A DNA stretch of 64,000 bases, taken from positions 372,001 to 436,000 of the forward strand of contig JAEUWP010000551.1 of NCBI GenBank assembly GCA_018524725.1, in the 5' to 3' direction. Positions within the stretch are counted from its first letter, which is position 1. Every line of letters starts with the position of its first letter. This document shows, piece after piece, positions 40,555 through 51,907 of the stretch. The position numbers and the translations under genes were made by a program. The notes under the pieces are model-generated. The model was not told the origin of the DNA, made no database searches, and saw only the letters and a program-made list of their open reading frames with translations. The stretch comes from Podaxis mareebaensis. Lineage: Eukaryota; Basidiomycota; Agaricomycetes; Agaricales; Agaricaceae.

Positions 40555-41706
40555 TCACAAAGACAAAAATAGGCCGTGCTTCTGACTCCCGACGAACATG
40601 AGGGGGTTCGAAAAAGATTCGATGACGATACTGCGGCCGCCCAGCTCATCCGAGGTGTTTGTGAACATATGCTCAAACATACCACCGTAGCTGAAAATGA
40701 GGAGTTTCGATTTTTGCGACGACAGCGTGCTTCTTGTGCTTGAATTCTTGAAACGAGAAAGCCTAAGTTCGCATCCCCGGATGTGGACTTGACCAGGATA
40801 TTTGGGATATGTAAATCGACGTACTCACGTAATTGATAGATGTGAGCTCTGCGCTCGTCTTCCTCGGGACATAAGCTGGATGCTAAACCGAGTAGTAGAA
40901 CCGAAGCAAGCGGCGGGCAAAGGGAAAAGAAGTGCCATCCTACTCAGGCGCGATTCCGTATGATAGGGTTGACCCACCGGAGTTGATATTTGTCAGGCTT
41001 TGGGTCCTTCTCAGGGTGAGAAACACTGGTGGCACCCGTCATCGGAGTCAACATGTGACGTCGGAAAGGTAAAATGCAAAGGAAATCATAGAAGAATAGA
41101 GGTGTCGTTAACTTAATTAACAAGGAGCCTGCCTTCTTAAGTTGCATGCTTCAACTTGACGTGACTGAGTGAACGGAACCCAAATAAGCCCTGTGTTTGT
41201 ATCGTCCCAACTTGCTTCTCGAACCACCAATGACAATGGAATGCCACAATCATCTTCGACGTATTGTGAGACATGGAGAGTCATAGGGCCTGTTCTAGTC
41301 ACGAGAGAAGCGAGCGGGTCACCGCCGCTTTGATCCAGTGTCATTCCAGAGCTGATTAGCATCGTTTCTATACATGGTCGATGTTTGTCCTACCCCCGAA
41401 AAAAATAAATGCACTGCTGTGAGCGCTGTATCGGCGTTTTAGGCCATGCACTAGCGTGGCACTCCTCCTGATGCCACGAGATAGCATGCGGCTTTAAGAA
41501 AGATTTGTCAAGGTAATGTTTATGGAAGCCCCGCAGAACATACCAATTTCCATGCTTCGAGATTTTTAGCGACTCTCCGTTCGCAGTCGAGATACCATCG
41601 ACAGGATGGATCTAAAAAACAAAGGAACCCGTGTGTTTCGACCGTTGCCAAGTAGATGTCAGCAAAATTGAGGGGCCTCACCGCCTCCTCTGTTTGGCGA
41701 ATTCAT
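40555..41706 (-). CDS. Possible uncharacterised multi-exon gene
   Basis: A chain of seven exons can be read on the minus strand: 41706-41682, 41611-41544, 41389-41122, 41025-40978, 40875-40829, 40762-40683, 40630-40555. It gives 203 residues without an internal stop. Several junctions have strong signals: a TTTGTTTTTTAG acceptor before 41611, GTATGT donors after 41544 and 40683, and a GTGAGT donor after 40829. Two introns are of ordinary size (52 and 66 bases); one of 154 bases may hide another exon. Protein-like segments include CRWYLDCERRVAKNLEAW, FKHKKHAVVAKIETPHFQLR and VIESFSNPLMFVGSQKHG. I do not recognise the family. The N-terminus is uncertain; this may be a fragment or decayed copy of a longer gene. 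Confidence 0.4.
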
Positions 41707-43467
41707 CTGTTGCAGCGGGGCAAGCGGATTGTATCAAAGTCAGAGAGATAGAAGCCGCCGCCACACATCCCTCGATCACGTTTCAACGGGAGGGCTGCAC
41801 GGGATTGGACGGGTCTTTTTGAGGCAGGGATGGTGGTTCCACAGCCCGTAAGATGCGGAAGGCCGAGACCGATCCACAACTGTGGGGAAGTGGCTTCCGA
41901 TCTTTCGAAGCTGTTCAACTCTCGTCACCCAGCATCCATTTGTTTTATCCACGGGGCGCCGTCACACCTCCAAGATGCTATGCGGTGATTGGGACACGTC
42001 GGTTGTTGTTGTGGGACGCACTCAATGGTAGGATGCCCATGTGCGTGAGGAAGAGAGCCGCCCAGGCCAAATGTGTGCCAAAGGCCCAGAGTAAATGGAT
42101 GTCCCCAAAGGTCCCGCAGACCCATCGAAAGGTGGTCAGGAATTCCACAAAGACGTCCCCCCCTCCAAGCCCATTCAGAGTTTCAACCCCAGACCAGCCT
42201 TGCCGATGATGAGTCGACTGCTACATCGAAGGCACCCTAGTTCCGGACATCCTGCATGGAGCGCAGAGATAGCAGAACTCAATATGAAGCTTGGAGCCTA
42301 CGTAAGATAACACGATATAGCATTGCTGCAGAATATTCTGCACGTGGTGCTTACGAGCAACTGGCCAGGACATCTTGAGTCTTCCCCAAGGCTGAATCGC
42401 AGGCCTCCCCAAGTTTCCAAATTGGTGTGATATTTGACATGTGCCCAAGCTCCTGGCCAACCTTGCGTAAATCCAGTAAGCGAATTAGTCGGGACATGTG
42501 TGCTCAATACCACGAGGGTCCCTGCAGTATTCCCAAAAGAAACCCCCCTTGCTCGCTTCACAGAAGATGACCTTTTTGTCCCAACACGTTTTGGCGTCCA
42601 ACCAGGGATCAGATGACCAGTTATCTATATGTCAACTTATATTGGCTGTTGGTCCTAAATGGCGTTCCCCCTGGTTCTGTCCTCGGTGCCGCGCTAAAGT
42701 TCCACCGGGTTCTTCAGGAATCCACTAATTCATTTACATTTGACAACTCCCTGGCGGGGATTGTGAGTTCTCTTCTGGCAGTCGTGTCCTTCCAGACGCG
42801 TTGGTCGTCTGCCATGGATCGTCATAGTGTATCCGGAAAGTCCAAGTTCCGAGACAGACGGCCGCTAGTTGGGAAAGGCGGAAAACGGAATCGGCTGCCG
42901 GACACGTATGTCCCGATGGTTCTCTTCACGAGGCCAAACCAAGAGATTGCCAACCAGGAGCAGGGGTTTAGCCTCAAACAAGTCAGGTATTTCCAGCTCC
43001 GCGAATACTACATATCGTCTTGCAAAGTGCTCGAGTCCGTCGCGGGAGGCTCGTACCTATCACGATCATTTCTATTACCTAGGCCCGGATGAGACATTGT
43101 TGACTCCACGGCTGAGGGAAAGGTACAGCGCTACACTCAAGGCTAGCGCCTCTGGTCAGTTTCTTTGGGGACAAACGATATAAAAATGTGGAACCCTATA
43201 ACGCTAGGGACCGCAGCATTATGGGGTTCAACGAGCCTACGGCTGCATACCTTCGCGCTGCGTTTCACATTACCTTCTTTGGTGTTCTAGCGATGCACCC
43301 GATTGGGTGTGCCTAATGTAGAACAATGACTCAGAGGATCGGCATGTCCTAAAAAGGATATATGCCCGCTAGCCCGCCAACGAGATGGTCCCTAGAGTGA
43401 GAGAGGAAGTCAACATGAATGATGACGAAGGGCGCTAAGGACAACCTACGAAGGTGAAAAAAAAAGC
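41707..43467. other. Gene-poor stretch, no supported gene
   Basis: Several open frames of 60-160 codons exist on the plus strand between 42.4 and 43.2 kb. They shift frame, mostly lack an ATG and match no family I know. The sequence may contain relics of genes. Confidence 0.4.
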
Positions 43468-43553
43468 GGGCCTGACCGGGAATTGAACCCGGGACCTCCT
43501 CGAAATTGCTCATAAAGCCCTAACAAGGAATCATACTACTAGACCATCAGGCC
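43468..43553 (-). tRNA. tRNA-Pro (AGG), 14-base intron, isolated copy
   Basis: Mature sequence matches the AGG copies at 18.7 and 19.4 kb. The anticodon stem is CCTTG/CGAGG and the anticodon AGG. The intron is 14 bases, CT...GCAATT type. Its flanks resemble those of the 18.74 kb copy: an AAGGTGAAAAAAAAA block on one side and TTGG...GGTGGT on the other (plus strand). Confidence 0.95.
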
Positions 43554-44274
43554 TTGGAAACGGTGGTTTGTCTCTCATTCCTGGACATAAGATGAATCTT
43601 CATATTCATCTACCCTATCACGTCCCGGGGGGATAAGAGGGTATCTGAGTTTTGTCAATATACCACGTAAGGAAGAATTCATGTACATGATTTTAAGAAC
43701 TCGCATCATCTCTTCCATTCTCCTTTCAAACATCGTTTTCATTTCGCTTCGGCAGCGAAACTGAGGTGATGGGAGTGGGATTCGAGATCTTTAAAGTCTC
43801 CTGAATCTTGATGCACAGTTTCTCGCCTTCATCACAAGTGATCGCCCCTCAGATGAATGCATATCGCAGAGATTGAAATCGCTGGCGACTTCTGGGGGCA
43901 GCTGGTATAAGTAAAATTGGCTGCTGCCCGATGTTCAGTTTTTTCGTCTCTGAACAAGGGTGGATTCAGGATATCGGGAAATGCTTGGGGAGCCTTCTCC
44001 TTAGTGGAGATGACGGTGGCAAGATTCTACGGTGCGCTTACGGATGGGTTTGGTGTTCGCCCCGCCGGCCGAAGAGTTTGCGTCACAGGGAGAAGCGGAT
44101 CGATGTGCTGGTGTTTCTGGCTGCGAGGTAGACTGACGGCGGATGGCGTAGTTTCGGCCCATTCCTTGGGAATTTCAACCACAAGATCCTTGAGAAAGGC
44201 AAGTGATCACACGAGCTGGACAGTCTTCCTGACTTCAAAAACGTCGTTCACGGACAAGGAAGAGATAGCCAGGG
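43554..44274. other. Gene-poor stretch, no supported gene
   Basis: About 720 bases between the isolated tRNA and a possible minus-strand gene. A plus-strand open frame from 43917 starts with TTG and matches nothing recognised. Confidence 0.45.
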
Positions 44275-45106
44275 TTACAAAGAGGGCTCGGGAGAGTCTA
44301 GTGAGCCCAAAGTCTTCGGCATGGTTGCTCGCAACAAGGCAATTGCACGAGCCACATCCCCTTCGAATTCGAATTCGAGGTCTCCACACAGGCCACGCGA
44401 AAGGATCGATATACCAAGGGTATCGTTTTTCAGAAGTGTCGAGTGAGTGCCGGGCGGCCCGAAAAGGGATTGATCATGTCCATTAGTGGTTCTGTGACTC
44501 GAAGCCTGCCCACCTTCATCATAATTTGATTCAGAAGCTGCATCCGACAGGTTTATGATATCCTTGCTATTAAATGGACGCCGATAGAACGGGTCCGTTG
44601 GCAACGAGCCCCATCATGAGAATGATGCATACTTACCTATTCACGAGATCTTTCGAGCATATCTCTCGGGGCGACGTTCTGAACCACGAGGCCTGGTTCG
44701 TACCGAATGACGACGGAATGAACTGTGTGGGAGAGAGAGAGACTGGGAATGCAGTAGAAGTGAATCTTGTCCTTCGCGCCCGGGTTCGTCCGCTTGAGTT
44801 TCGACAAGGGAAAAGTTTTGCGGTCACGGTGAACCGCCAGATTGGGTGTTTCTTGCAAAATATCATGTCGACATCCGGCATTAGGCGACCCTTGCTCCAA
44901 CCATAGTTCCCTACTCCAGATACTCTATACGCGATTAAGAAAGGCTGGACGGGATTGTCAGACGAAGATGTTGTGCAATCTTCAGCATCATATATCAAGA
45001 TTTCGCGGTCAAGGGCCAAGGCCCCATGCTCCAGGCTTCGATGCTCGAGTGCGAGAAGGATTGCCGTTAGGTCTGACCCTTTGAGCCCCTCGAGTCCGCG
45101 GTCCAT
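44275..45106 (-). CDS. Possible unrecognised two-exon gene
   Basis: An ATG frame at 45106 stays open to a GTAAGT donor after 44637. A TTTAATAG acceptor before 44566 continues the frame to a stop at 44275, giving about 253 residues with a 70-base intron. Protein-like segments are LTAILLALEHRSLEHGALA, REILIYDAEDC and LCGDLEFEFEGDVARAIALL. A second frame overlapping 44.64-44.90 kb also looks protein-like (KDKIHFYCIPSLSLSHTVHS), so a frameshift or a different splice pattern is possible. No family is recognised. Confidence 0.25.
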
Positions 45107-46210
45107 TAAAAAAAGTTGAATGACCTTTCGGGCTCTTTTTGGCCATCAGCTTCTGAAGGCGCGTTCGTTAAGTCACCCCACGGAATATGGCCTGATGGTG
45201 TTCGGGGTCGCTCTTTGGCCCTCCGGACCTGAGACATTTCTATCGACGATTGGAAGATCAGCGAAGTCAAGGATATGTGCTCCAGAGGTCTTGAAATTAT
45301 AGCCAGGGCTCGGGGAAATTCAATGGCATTGTCCGGATATCATTCGATGGCGGATGGAAGATGTTCGTGTGGAAGCAGCCCATGGATTGAGTGATAAGCA
45401 AGTATTGGAGAAGTTTGGGTAGAGTAGGAGAGAAGAAGGAGAGCGACGTGGAGAGAAAATTGTGGTTGACAAAAATCGTGAGCTGACTGTCACCACATGT
45501 CTCAAGATAAGTCCTCGCGGGTGTCGGTTGTATAATAGACTGTGATATCCGACGCCTAGAAATTGGTATGGATTGGACTTCATCGGAAACAAAGTCATCA
45601 TATACATGTTCGTTGATGGAAACTGGAAGCTAGTTATGACATTAAATTGAGGAGCGTTCACGTGGGGCGGACGCCAATTGCTTGGCCATCTCGCTTCTTA
45701 ACAGTTATCATTCATATTACGCCTTATGCACGCGGTACACTCCCTCTTCCATGTTGCTTTGAGTGCAGATGATGCACATCACCTGCTTCCCATATGATTG
45801 AGGCCGCGGCGGTACATTAGCAGCTTATCACTCTAAATGCTGCATACCGACATGCTCAAGGATGGTTACGATATGCTTTGTCTCTCATCAGAGTTCGATC
45901 GTAACGAAACCTTCAAGGTGAGGCAAAGTAACCCATATATCGCGTCATTCGCCGTTTGCCTGGACATCTCCTTGGTTTGCATGTTCTGTCGTTGACCCTC
46001 GTGGTCCGAGCGAATTCCTGGAGGGGAACCTTCCCGTGGCACTATTTCAGAAACGAGCGGAGCATGGCAACGCGCGATAACATGATAATCCTATGGCTGC
46101 CTGACTTCTGTTCCACATGGTGTATCTGCCCAGAAGACGAAGGCCCTGTTTAAAGCAGCCTGTTGCAGAATCTGAGGCCCCGGTTCCCCTTGTCTCCTGA
46201 GTTTGCAAGG
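45107..46210. other. Intergenic upstream of the aminopeptidase gene
   Basis: About 1.1 kb without a supportable gene. The part nearest 46.2 kb must hold the aminopeptidase promoter. Confidence 0.5.
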
Positions 46211-47622
46211 ATGAAGTATCAACTCACTCTGCTGAACCTCGTACTCGCTGCTGTGACCTTCGTCCACGCCGCGCCCATCTCCCACGAGGAAATTGTGGAG
46301 AACTCCGCGAAGGGTCTGCACCTCCTTCAGCTCTCTGAGGATTCCGAGCCTGTTTGGAAGACCGACGATGAAGAACTTGAGCTCAAGCGCGCCGGGGTCA
46401 ACTTCGTGAGCCTTCGTCAAGATGTTCTTACTTTTATAGTAGTCTCATTGTCCTCTTCTAGTTCGATGTGACAGAAACCTACGAGATTGAGCAGGAGTTG
46501 CAAAAGGCCAAGATCAACGATGATGTCTCTATTGCTGCCACCTGTGAGCTGCGATCATTTGCTACTAAGTGATGCTGTCCATTTATGCTTTCTCAGTCCC
46601 GGCGCCCTCACATCAATCTGCCGTTACCCCGTTGTTGTCCAAGGTTTCGGTATCAAACATGCAGCGTGACCTTTCGTCATTGACTGCATTCAACAACCGC
46701 TATTACAGAGCTCAATCTGGTGCGGACGCTAGCGCATGGATCCTGAGCACCGTCAAGGGCGTAAGTGTCAGATTCAAGTACCGGGGACGATGATTAACTC
46801 CTACTCTGCGCAGATCATCAGCGGCCGCTCGGATATTACTGCCAGTGCTTTCACTCACAGCTGGGTTCAGCCATCAACCATTGTCAAGATAGCTGGCACT
46901 CAGGCATCATCTCCCGTGACGATCCTCGGGGCTCATATGGACTCCATCAATCTCAATAATCCTACAAGTGGCCGGGCTCCCGGTGCTGATGACGATGGGA
47001 CAGGCACTGTCAATCTTATCGAGGCTCTACGTGTCCTTGTCTCGTCTGGCTTCAAACCGTCGACTCCTCTTGAATTCCACTGGTATGCTGGGGAAGAGGC
47101 TGGTCTCCTAGGCTCCAACGCTATCGCCACCAGTTACAAGAATTCTGGAATCAAGGTCAAGGCGTTCATGGAACTTGATATGTCTGGCTAGTGAGTAGCA
47201 CCTTGATTACATCGAGGGAGGTTTTCGTGACCCCGCTGCTACAGCTTCAAGCCTGGTACTACGGAAGCCTTTGCCCTCGAGGCTGATTACATTGACCAAG
47301 GTCTCAATACCTTCCTCAAGCAATTGATTACCACCTATTCCAAGATCCCCTGGACTATGGATACACCCGTGCGTTCACACTATATTAGCTCTTACCTTTC
47401 AAGACCTGACATCGTTTGCAGTGCGGCTATGCATGCTCCGACCACGCAAGCTGGTACAAGCAAGGATATCCTTCTTCCTTCCCCTATGAAGCCGTCACCG
47501 GGGATGATAACCCAAATGTTCACTCGTCCTCCGACACCACTAGTGTCTCTGGCTTCTCGTGGTCACACTCTTTAGAGTTCGCGAAGCTTGCTGTTGCCTT
47601 TGCTTATGAGCTCACGGCCTAG
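46211..47622 (+). CDS. Secreted leucine aminopeptidase, M28 family
   Basis: A two-zinc exopeptidase that trims N-terminal residues from peptides outside the cell. Six exons (46211-46405, 46462-46543, 46597-46760, 46814-47190, 47245-47368, 47422-47622) give 380 residues. The first 20 residues, MKYQLTLLNLVLAAVTFVHA, form a clear signal peptide. A propeptide-like segment follows. Metal-site motifs are in order: GAHMDSI (His), GADDDGTGT (Asp), AGEEAGLLGS (Glu pair), MELDMSGY (Asp) and CSDHASWY (His). CGYAC supplies two cysteines that form a disulfide in related enzymes. The protein ends at a typical short C-terminus. Its neighbours do not suggest a cluster. Confidence 0.94.
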
Positions 47623-48335
47623 GAAGGAGTAGTAGTTAATTAAACGATAGCATGTACCAAAATTAACCATTGGTATAAATCGGGTTTGTTATAGAAGCAC
47701 TGGTAGGGGCGTTGGAACAATATTCTTGGTGGACGTCAAATTCATGAAAATGTTTGATGAAAGTGCTGGGGCGCTGAAGGGTCAGTCGCAGTCAGCGGGA
47801 TCAAATGATCTGAAATGATCTCCGCGAAGTGATCTGTAATTTTGTTCCCACGATAGTGCGTTGCTGTTACCCAAGCTAAATTTCTTCCCTGTCTCTTTTT
47901 CCGCCTACCAGTCTTACTCAAGGCGCTTGTGATAATATTCTCCCCCGTATCCCCAAACGAATTATTGACGGGTCTCATTTACTGTTGGTCCCAAGGCACG
48001 TCTACCTGTCCTTTTTCGTTTTAGTGTGATGAATCTTCGTATTTTTGCACGTCAGTCTTAGTGTGGGGCTTTAGGCTCCGCGCAAAGGATGTTAACTTCC
48101 GCTTTTTTCTGAACTTGCTGTTTGCAGTCATTTGAACATAGTCACTTATTTTTCCTCTCCAGGTACTCGTTTTCGTTAGCGAAAGGTTTTCCCGTTGTAA
48201 GTTTAGGCCGCGTTGGGATAGAATTGTTAGTGGTACTGTATCATCGCTAACGGATCACTTTGCTTACTCTCTTCACTGTCATCCTACATCCACTCCCAAT
48301 ATATCGTCATATCCCCGCACAGGGTATCTGCGTCC
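47623..48335. other. Intergenic, no gene seen
   Basis: About 710 bases between the aminopeptidase stop and the ELMO gene start. The second half is T-rich, as expected for a promoter. Nothing else was recognised. Confidence 0.6.
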
Positions 48336-51300
48336 ATGTCTACCGCTGGTCCCTCCTCTTCGAAGGGTCAAATAGGATCAGCAGGCATCCCCAATGGTGC
48401 ACCAAAGGCACCTGCCCTTGTCCCCACAAACCACGTCACCACGTTGGAAGGCGTGACTGTACGCGCTCGGATAGATCCTTCGTTGACTGTGGACGATGTG
48501 ATAAAGCAATTGTGTACCAGTCTCAAGAAAGAACCCGCCTCCAACTTTGCGTTGAGAGACGAGTCGGATGAACTTGTGACGAATGACAATTTGAGGAGGA
48601 AGATAAAAGGTCGAGTGGGCCTGAAGTGAGTCTCGTTGACGAATGAATCATCAGACTGTTACTGATACTCGAGTTAGGCTTGTGAAATCTCCATCCCGAG
48701 AGGCGAGAGACACGGCAGAAAAGCTTCGGAACAAAGATGACGACATGAGGTTGACCCTCTTCTCGCTCCAGAAATTTATTCGAGTTCGTATCAAAATATC
48801 CGAATTTGCCTTCATATTTGGACTAAATTGTGCTATAGGAGGAGCAATTCGCGCAGGAGTTTCTGAAACATGGTGGGCTGAGAGACTTGGTAGAATGCGT
48901 GTACACGACCAATGGTAATACACTTGCTGTGAGTCCATCGACCATTTATGTTTTGTTGTTCTCATCAGTGTGGCCTGTAGTATGCGCTTACTTCTATGCA
49001 AAATCTGATGGACCATGACTACGGTTGGGGAGGCCTGGATGATGACTTCATTTTCCGCATCGTTCAAATCCTCTCGTCGTCCCAATCTCCCATCAATGTT
49101 TGTCGGCCTGCCACGGCTATCCTCAAGAAACTCGTTGAGGCTGACCCGCTGAGCGCGCCTGGAGTTCTAGCAAGTACCAGCAAAGGCCTTCCTACTCTGC
49201 CACCGGGCTCCGTATATCGCTACGGCTTCCAGATCGTGTTCGATCAGATGAAGAAGGAGCGCGGGTTGCTGGAAACTGTTGTGAACCGCCTGGGAAGTGG
49301 GGATACTGCCATGGCACAACATAGGTTAGCAGTGTTGTGTTTTTTTTTTCTATGGTGCTTCTTGCTAACCACATCATGTTGTTTTAGCATGATGCTAATT
49401 AATTCGTTACTTTCTCATGCGAGTGACGCGCGCTGGGAAGAATTTATCGCCGAGTTGGAGAGACTAAATGTCCGACGCGCAGTGATTGTGAGTCCGGCCT
49501 TCAGTTCTGATGGATGTTATGCTAATAGCTGCATTTTTTTAGCGGTCCATGTCTTTACACACCATCGAGGATTTGACATCTTGCATTCTGGATTTCCAGG
49601 CCAACATGGTCCGTGTGACATACCGAAAGAAGACAACATTAGTTGACCCGGAGAATGAGCCTGTGCATGCCGAGGCGTTGGCATACATCTGGGAAAGTAG
49701 CAAGCTAGAAGTGGATGAGGACGACATGGGATCCATCATCCAATGGCGGAAACTGGGATTCGAGAGCGAAGACGTAGTGCAGGAATTCAGTGAGGTTGGA
49801 GTGCTTGGTCTTGATTGTTTGGTATGTTTTTTTTTTTTCTATTTTTTCCTAGTGCCTAACTTAAACATATCACGTCGAAGAGAAAATTTGTTGAGAACGA
49901 TCCGGATTTCTCGAAGGTGAGGAGCCACTAGCAGATGTTTCCGATTATAGTGCTGATGGTGGCTCAACCTCAGCTTGTAATGGAACAGCTTAGCAGGCCA
50001 GAAGAACGGAGATGTCCTCTAGGTAAAGCCTCAAACGAAGTTGTGGAATTGCTGTCTGTGCACTGGAATATATTTGCTCCCGGTTGTCAGTACAGTCACG
50101 GCGTCTTGCGGCATAGGGCTAACAATGGACGTAGATTCTACATCCACAACATTCCAACCCTTTTTTCTGGATTTTTACAGGGTCCACTTCCTGGCCACCC
50201 GGTTCTTCCTTAGGATGTGGAGTGAAAGCGGCGCCGCTATTGGCGACTTCCAACGAGTAGTTGATCTAGTTCGAAGCCAGTACGTCTTCTCCCCCTTCAT
50301 TCTATGTCCATTCCTCCAAACGTGTCAACTTAACCCATAACCATAGAGTAAAGGTTGCCCTCCGGAGTGAAAGCGTTCGGCCATGGCATGAAGTCGAACA
50401 GGAGTTTAATGAATCTGAGTACCGCGCGGTGCGAGACCGCCAGATGAAGGAGCTAGAATTAGAGGACGATCTCCTAAATAAGGTTCCTGTCCGGTATGTC
50501 ACAAGGCATTGACTTTCGGGCCAAAAGTTTTTAAGCCTTACCATCTCCTCTAGGAATCTCCGAGCCAAGTTATACAAGGAATCATATGAATTCGTCCGAC
50601 AACAACGTATCCAGTGCCTTCTTCAAGGCGCCTGGTTCGTGATCGCGTTGCCTCAGAATGCACCGAGAGAAGCGATCCGGCGACCAAGCAGACCCTGGCG
50701 ATTCATGCGTTTGGTATGCACCACATTTCCAACCGTCTCGCAAACCGATTCCATGGCTCATTCTCACCCAACCTCACAGGATCCCGGGCTGAAGTACCTG
50801 CACTACGTCGACAGCGCTGTGAAGTTCCCCGTTCGTAATGGTCTCGAGGACCTACCCGAACGTATTGACGTCTCCATGATCAGCGAGATTGCGACAGGCA
50901 CTTGTGCCCCGCCGCCGAATGTCCTTCGGGATCAAAACGATCTACCGCCGACTGGCGCACTTGCACCCTCACCGTTGTCGTTTTCTCTCTTAAGCGCACA
51001 CGAGGGATCACTCGCGGATTTGATCGCCCCTGATCAATCACGTTGGGCGGATTGGACAGATGGGTTGAATATGTTACGTAGAGATGGTGGACACGCACAT
51101 TCGACAGAGACCGCGGGATTCGTGCAGGCACTTACTGAAATTGGTTTGAAGATTAAATTGTTGGGTAAGTCTTTCTGGTTGGTCCCTCGGATTTTGAGTT
51201 CATGGCACCGTCCCGAATTTCCGGGTTCATGCATGAATGCCGGGGTTGTTGTTGAAGAGGTGCTAACATGTAAACTGGCGCACTCTTCGTTTCAGATCTT

Positions 51301-51390
51301 TCGGGTGAAATGGTTGAGATACCCACAAACCTTACGGCTGGCCCTCCGCCCTCAGACGCCAATTTCTTCTTTTCGGAGTCGTTATTGTAG
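48336..51390 (+). CDS. ELMO/CED-12 domain protein
   Basis: ELMO proteins partner DOCK-type exchange factors to activate Rac in actin control. Thirteen exons chain in phase to 767 residues from the ATG at 48336. An N-terminal ubiquitin-like/armadillo region contains VRARIDPSLTVDDVIKQLC and LKHGGLRDLVECVYTTNGNT. The ELMO domain contains FESEDVVQEFSEVGVLGLDC, VMEQLSRPEERRCPLGKAS and FQPFFLDFYRVHFLATRFF. The C-terminal PH-like part contains LRAKLYKESYEFVRQQRIQC and PGLKYLHYVDSAVKFP. Keeping the ELMO domain intact requires a 34-base intron at 50083-50116. One exon is 36 bases (49881-49916). The protein ends SDANFFFSESLL. Confidence 0.86.
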
Positions 51391-51907
51391 ATGTGCATAT
51401 GCATTGCATAACCGCCTGCATATCCCCTTCAAAGGACTTTTGCTCTCCTTCTAGTGTGCCCTTATGTTATCTTATTTGTCGGTCTCTTGGTTTCCGCTTT
51501 CCTCGACTTGCTTGAAGCAGTGGGTAATGGAATTGCTCTCAATGCATATTACGGCCACCGTGCCTTATTCCAGAACAGGAGGTATTGAATGGGACCCACA
51601 TGTATATTGTAATGATATCAAGAAATGCAGTTGATGCAAGTAGGTAAGGGTGAAACCATGACATGATGTAGTAAGTACGAATGCGATAAATGCACACAAG
51701 AGATATGATGGTATTCCGATAGTAATACAACGTAACCACGGGGGTTGAACCCGACAGTTTGGGGGGAATGAACTTGAGTCCAAGTCTAATGCGATAACAT
51801 GCGAGCTTGTTTGCGAGAGCAAAGAATCGAGAATGAAACGTAGAGTCAAGGGAGGGGAAGGGGAGCAAACTCGCCGAAAATAGGGAAAGGCAAGAGGCAG
51901 AAGATGA
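51391..51907. other. Convergent intergenic region, no gene seen
   Basis: About 520 bases between the 3' ends of the ELMO and methylenetetrahydrofolate reductase genes, probably both 3' untranslated regions. No terminator motif stands out. Confidence 0.6.

Noticed and set aside
42434..43183. Overlapping plus-strand frames that could be a gene or transposon relic
   Set aside because: The frames shift repeatedly, the first lacks an ATG, and no transposase, reverse transcriptase, P450 or other family motif was found. Not enough to call a gene or pseudogene.
43917..44486. 189-codon plus-strand open frame
   Set aside because: It starts with TTG rather than ATG, has no splice-supported partner exons and no family motif. 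The opposite strand reads more like protein over part of the same span.
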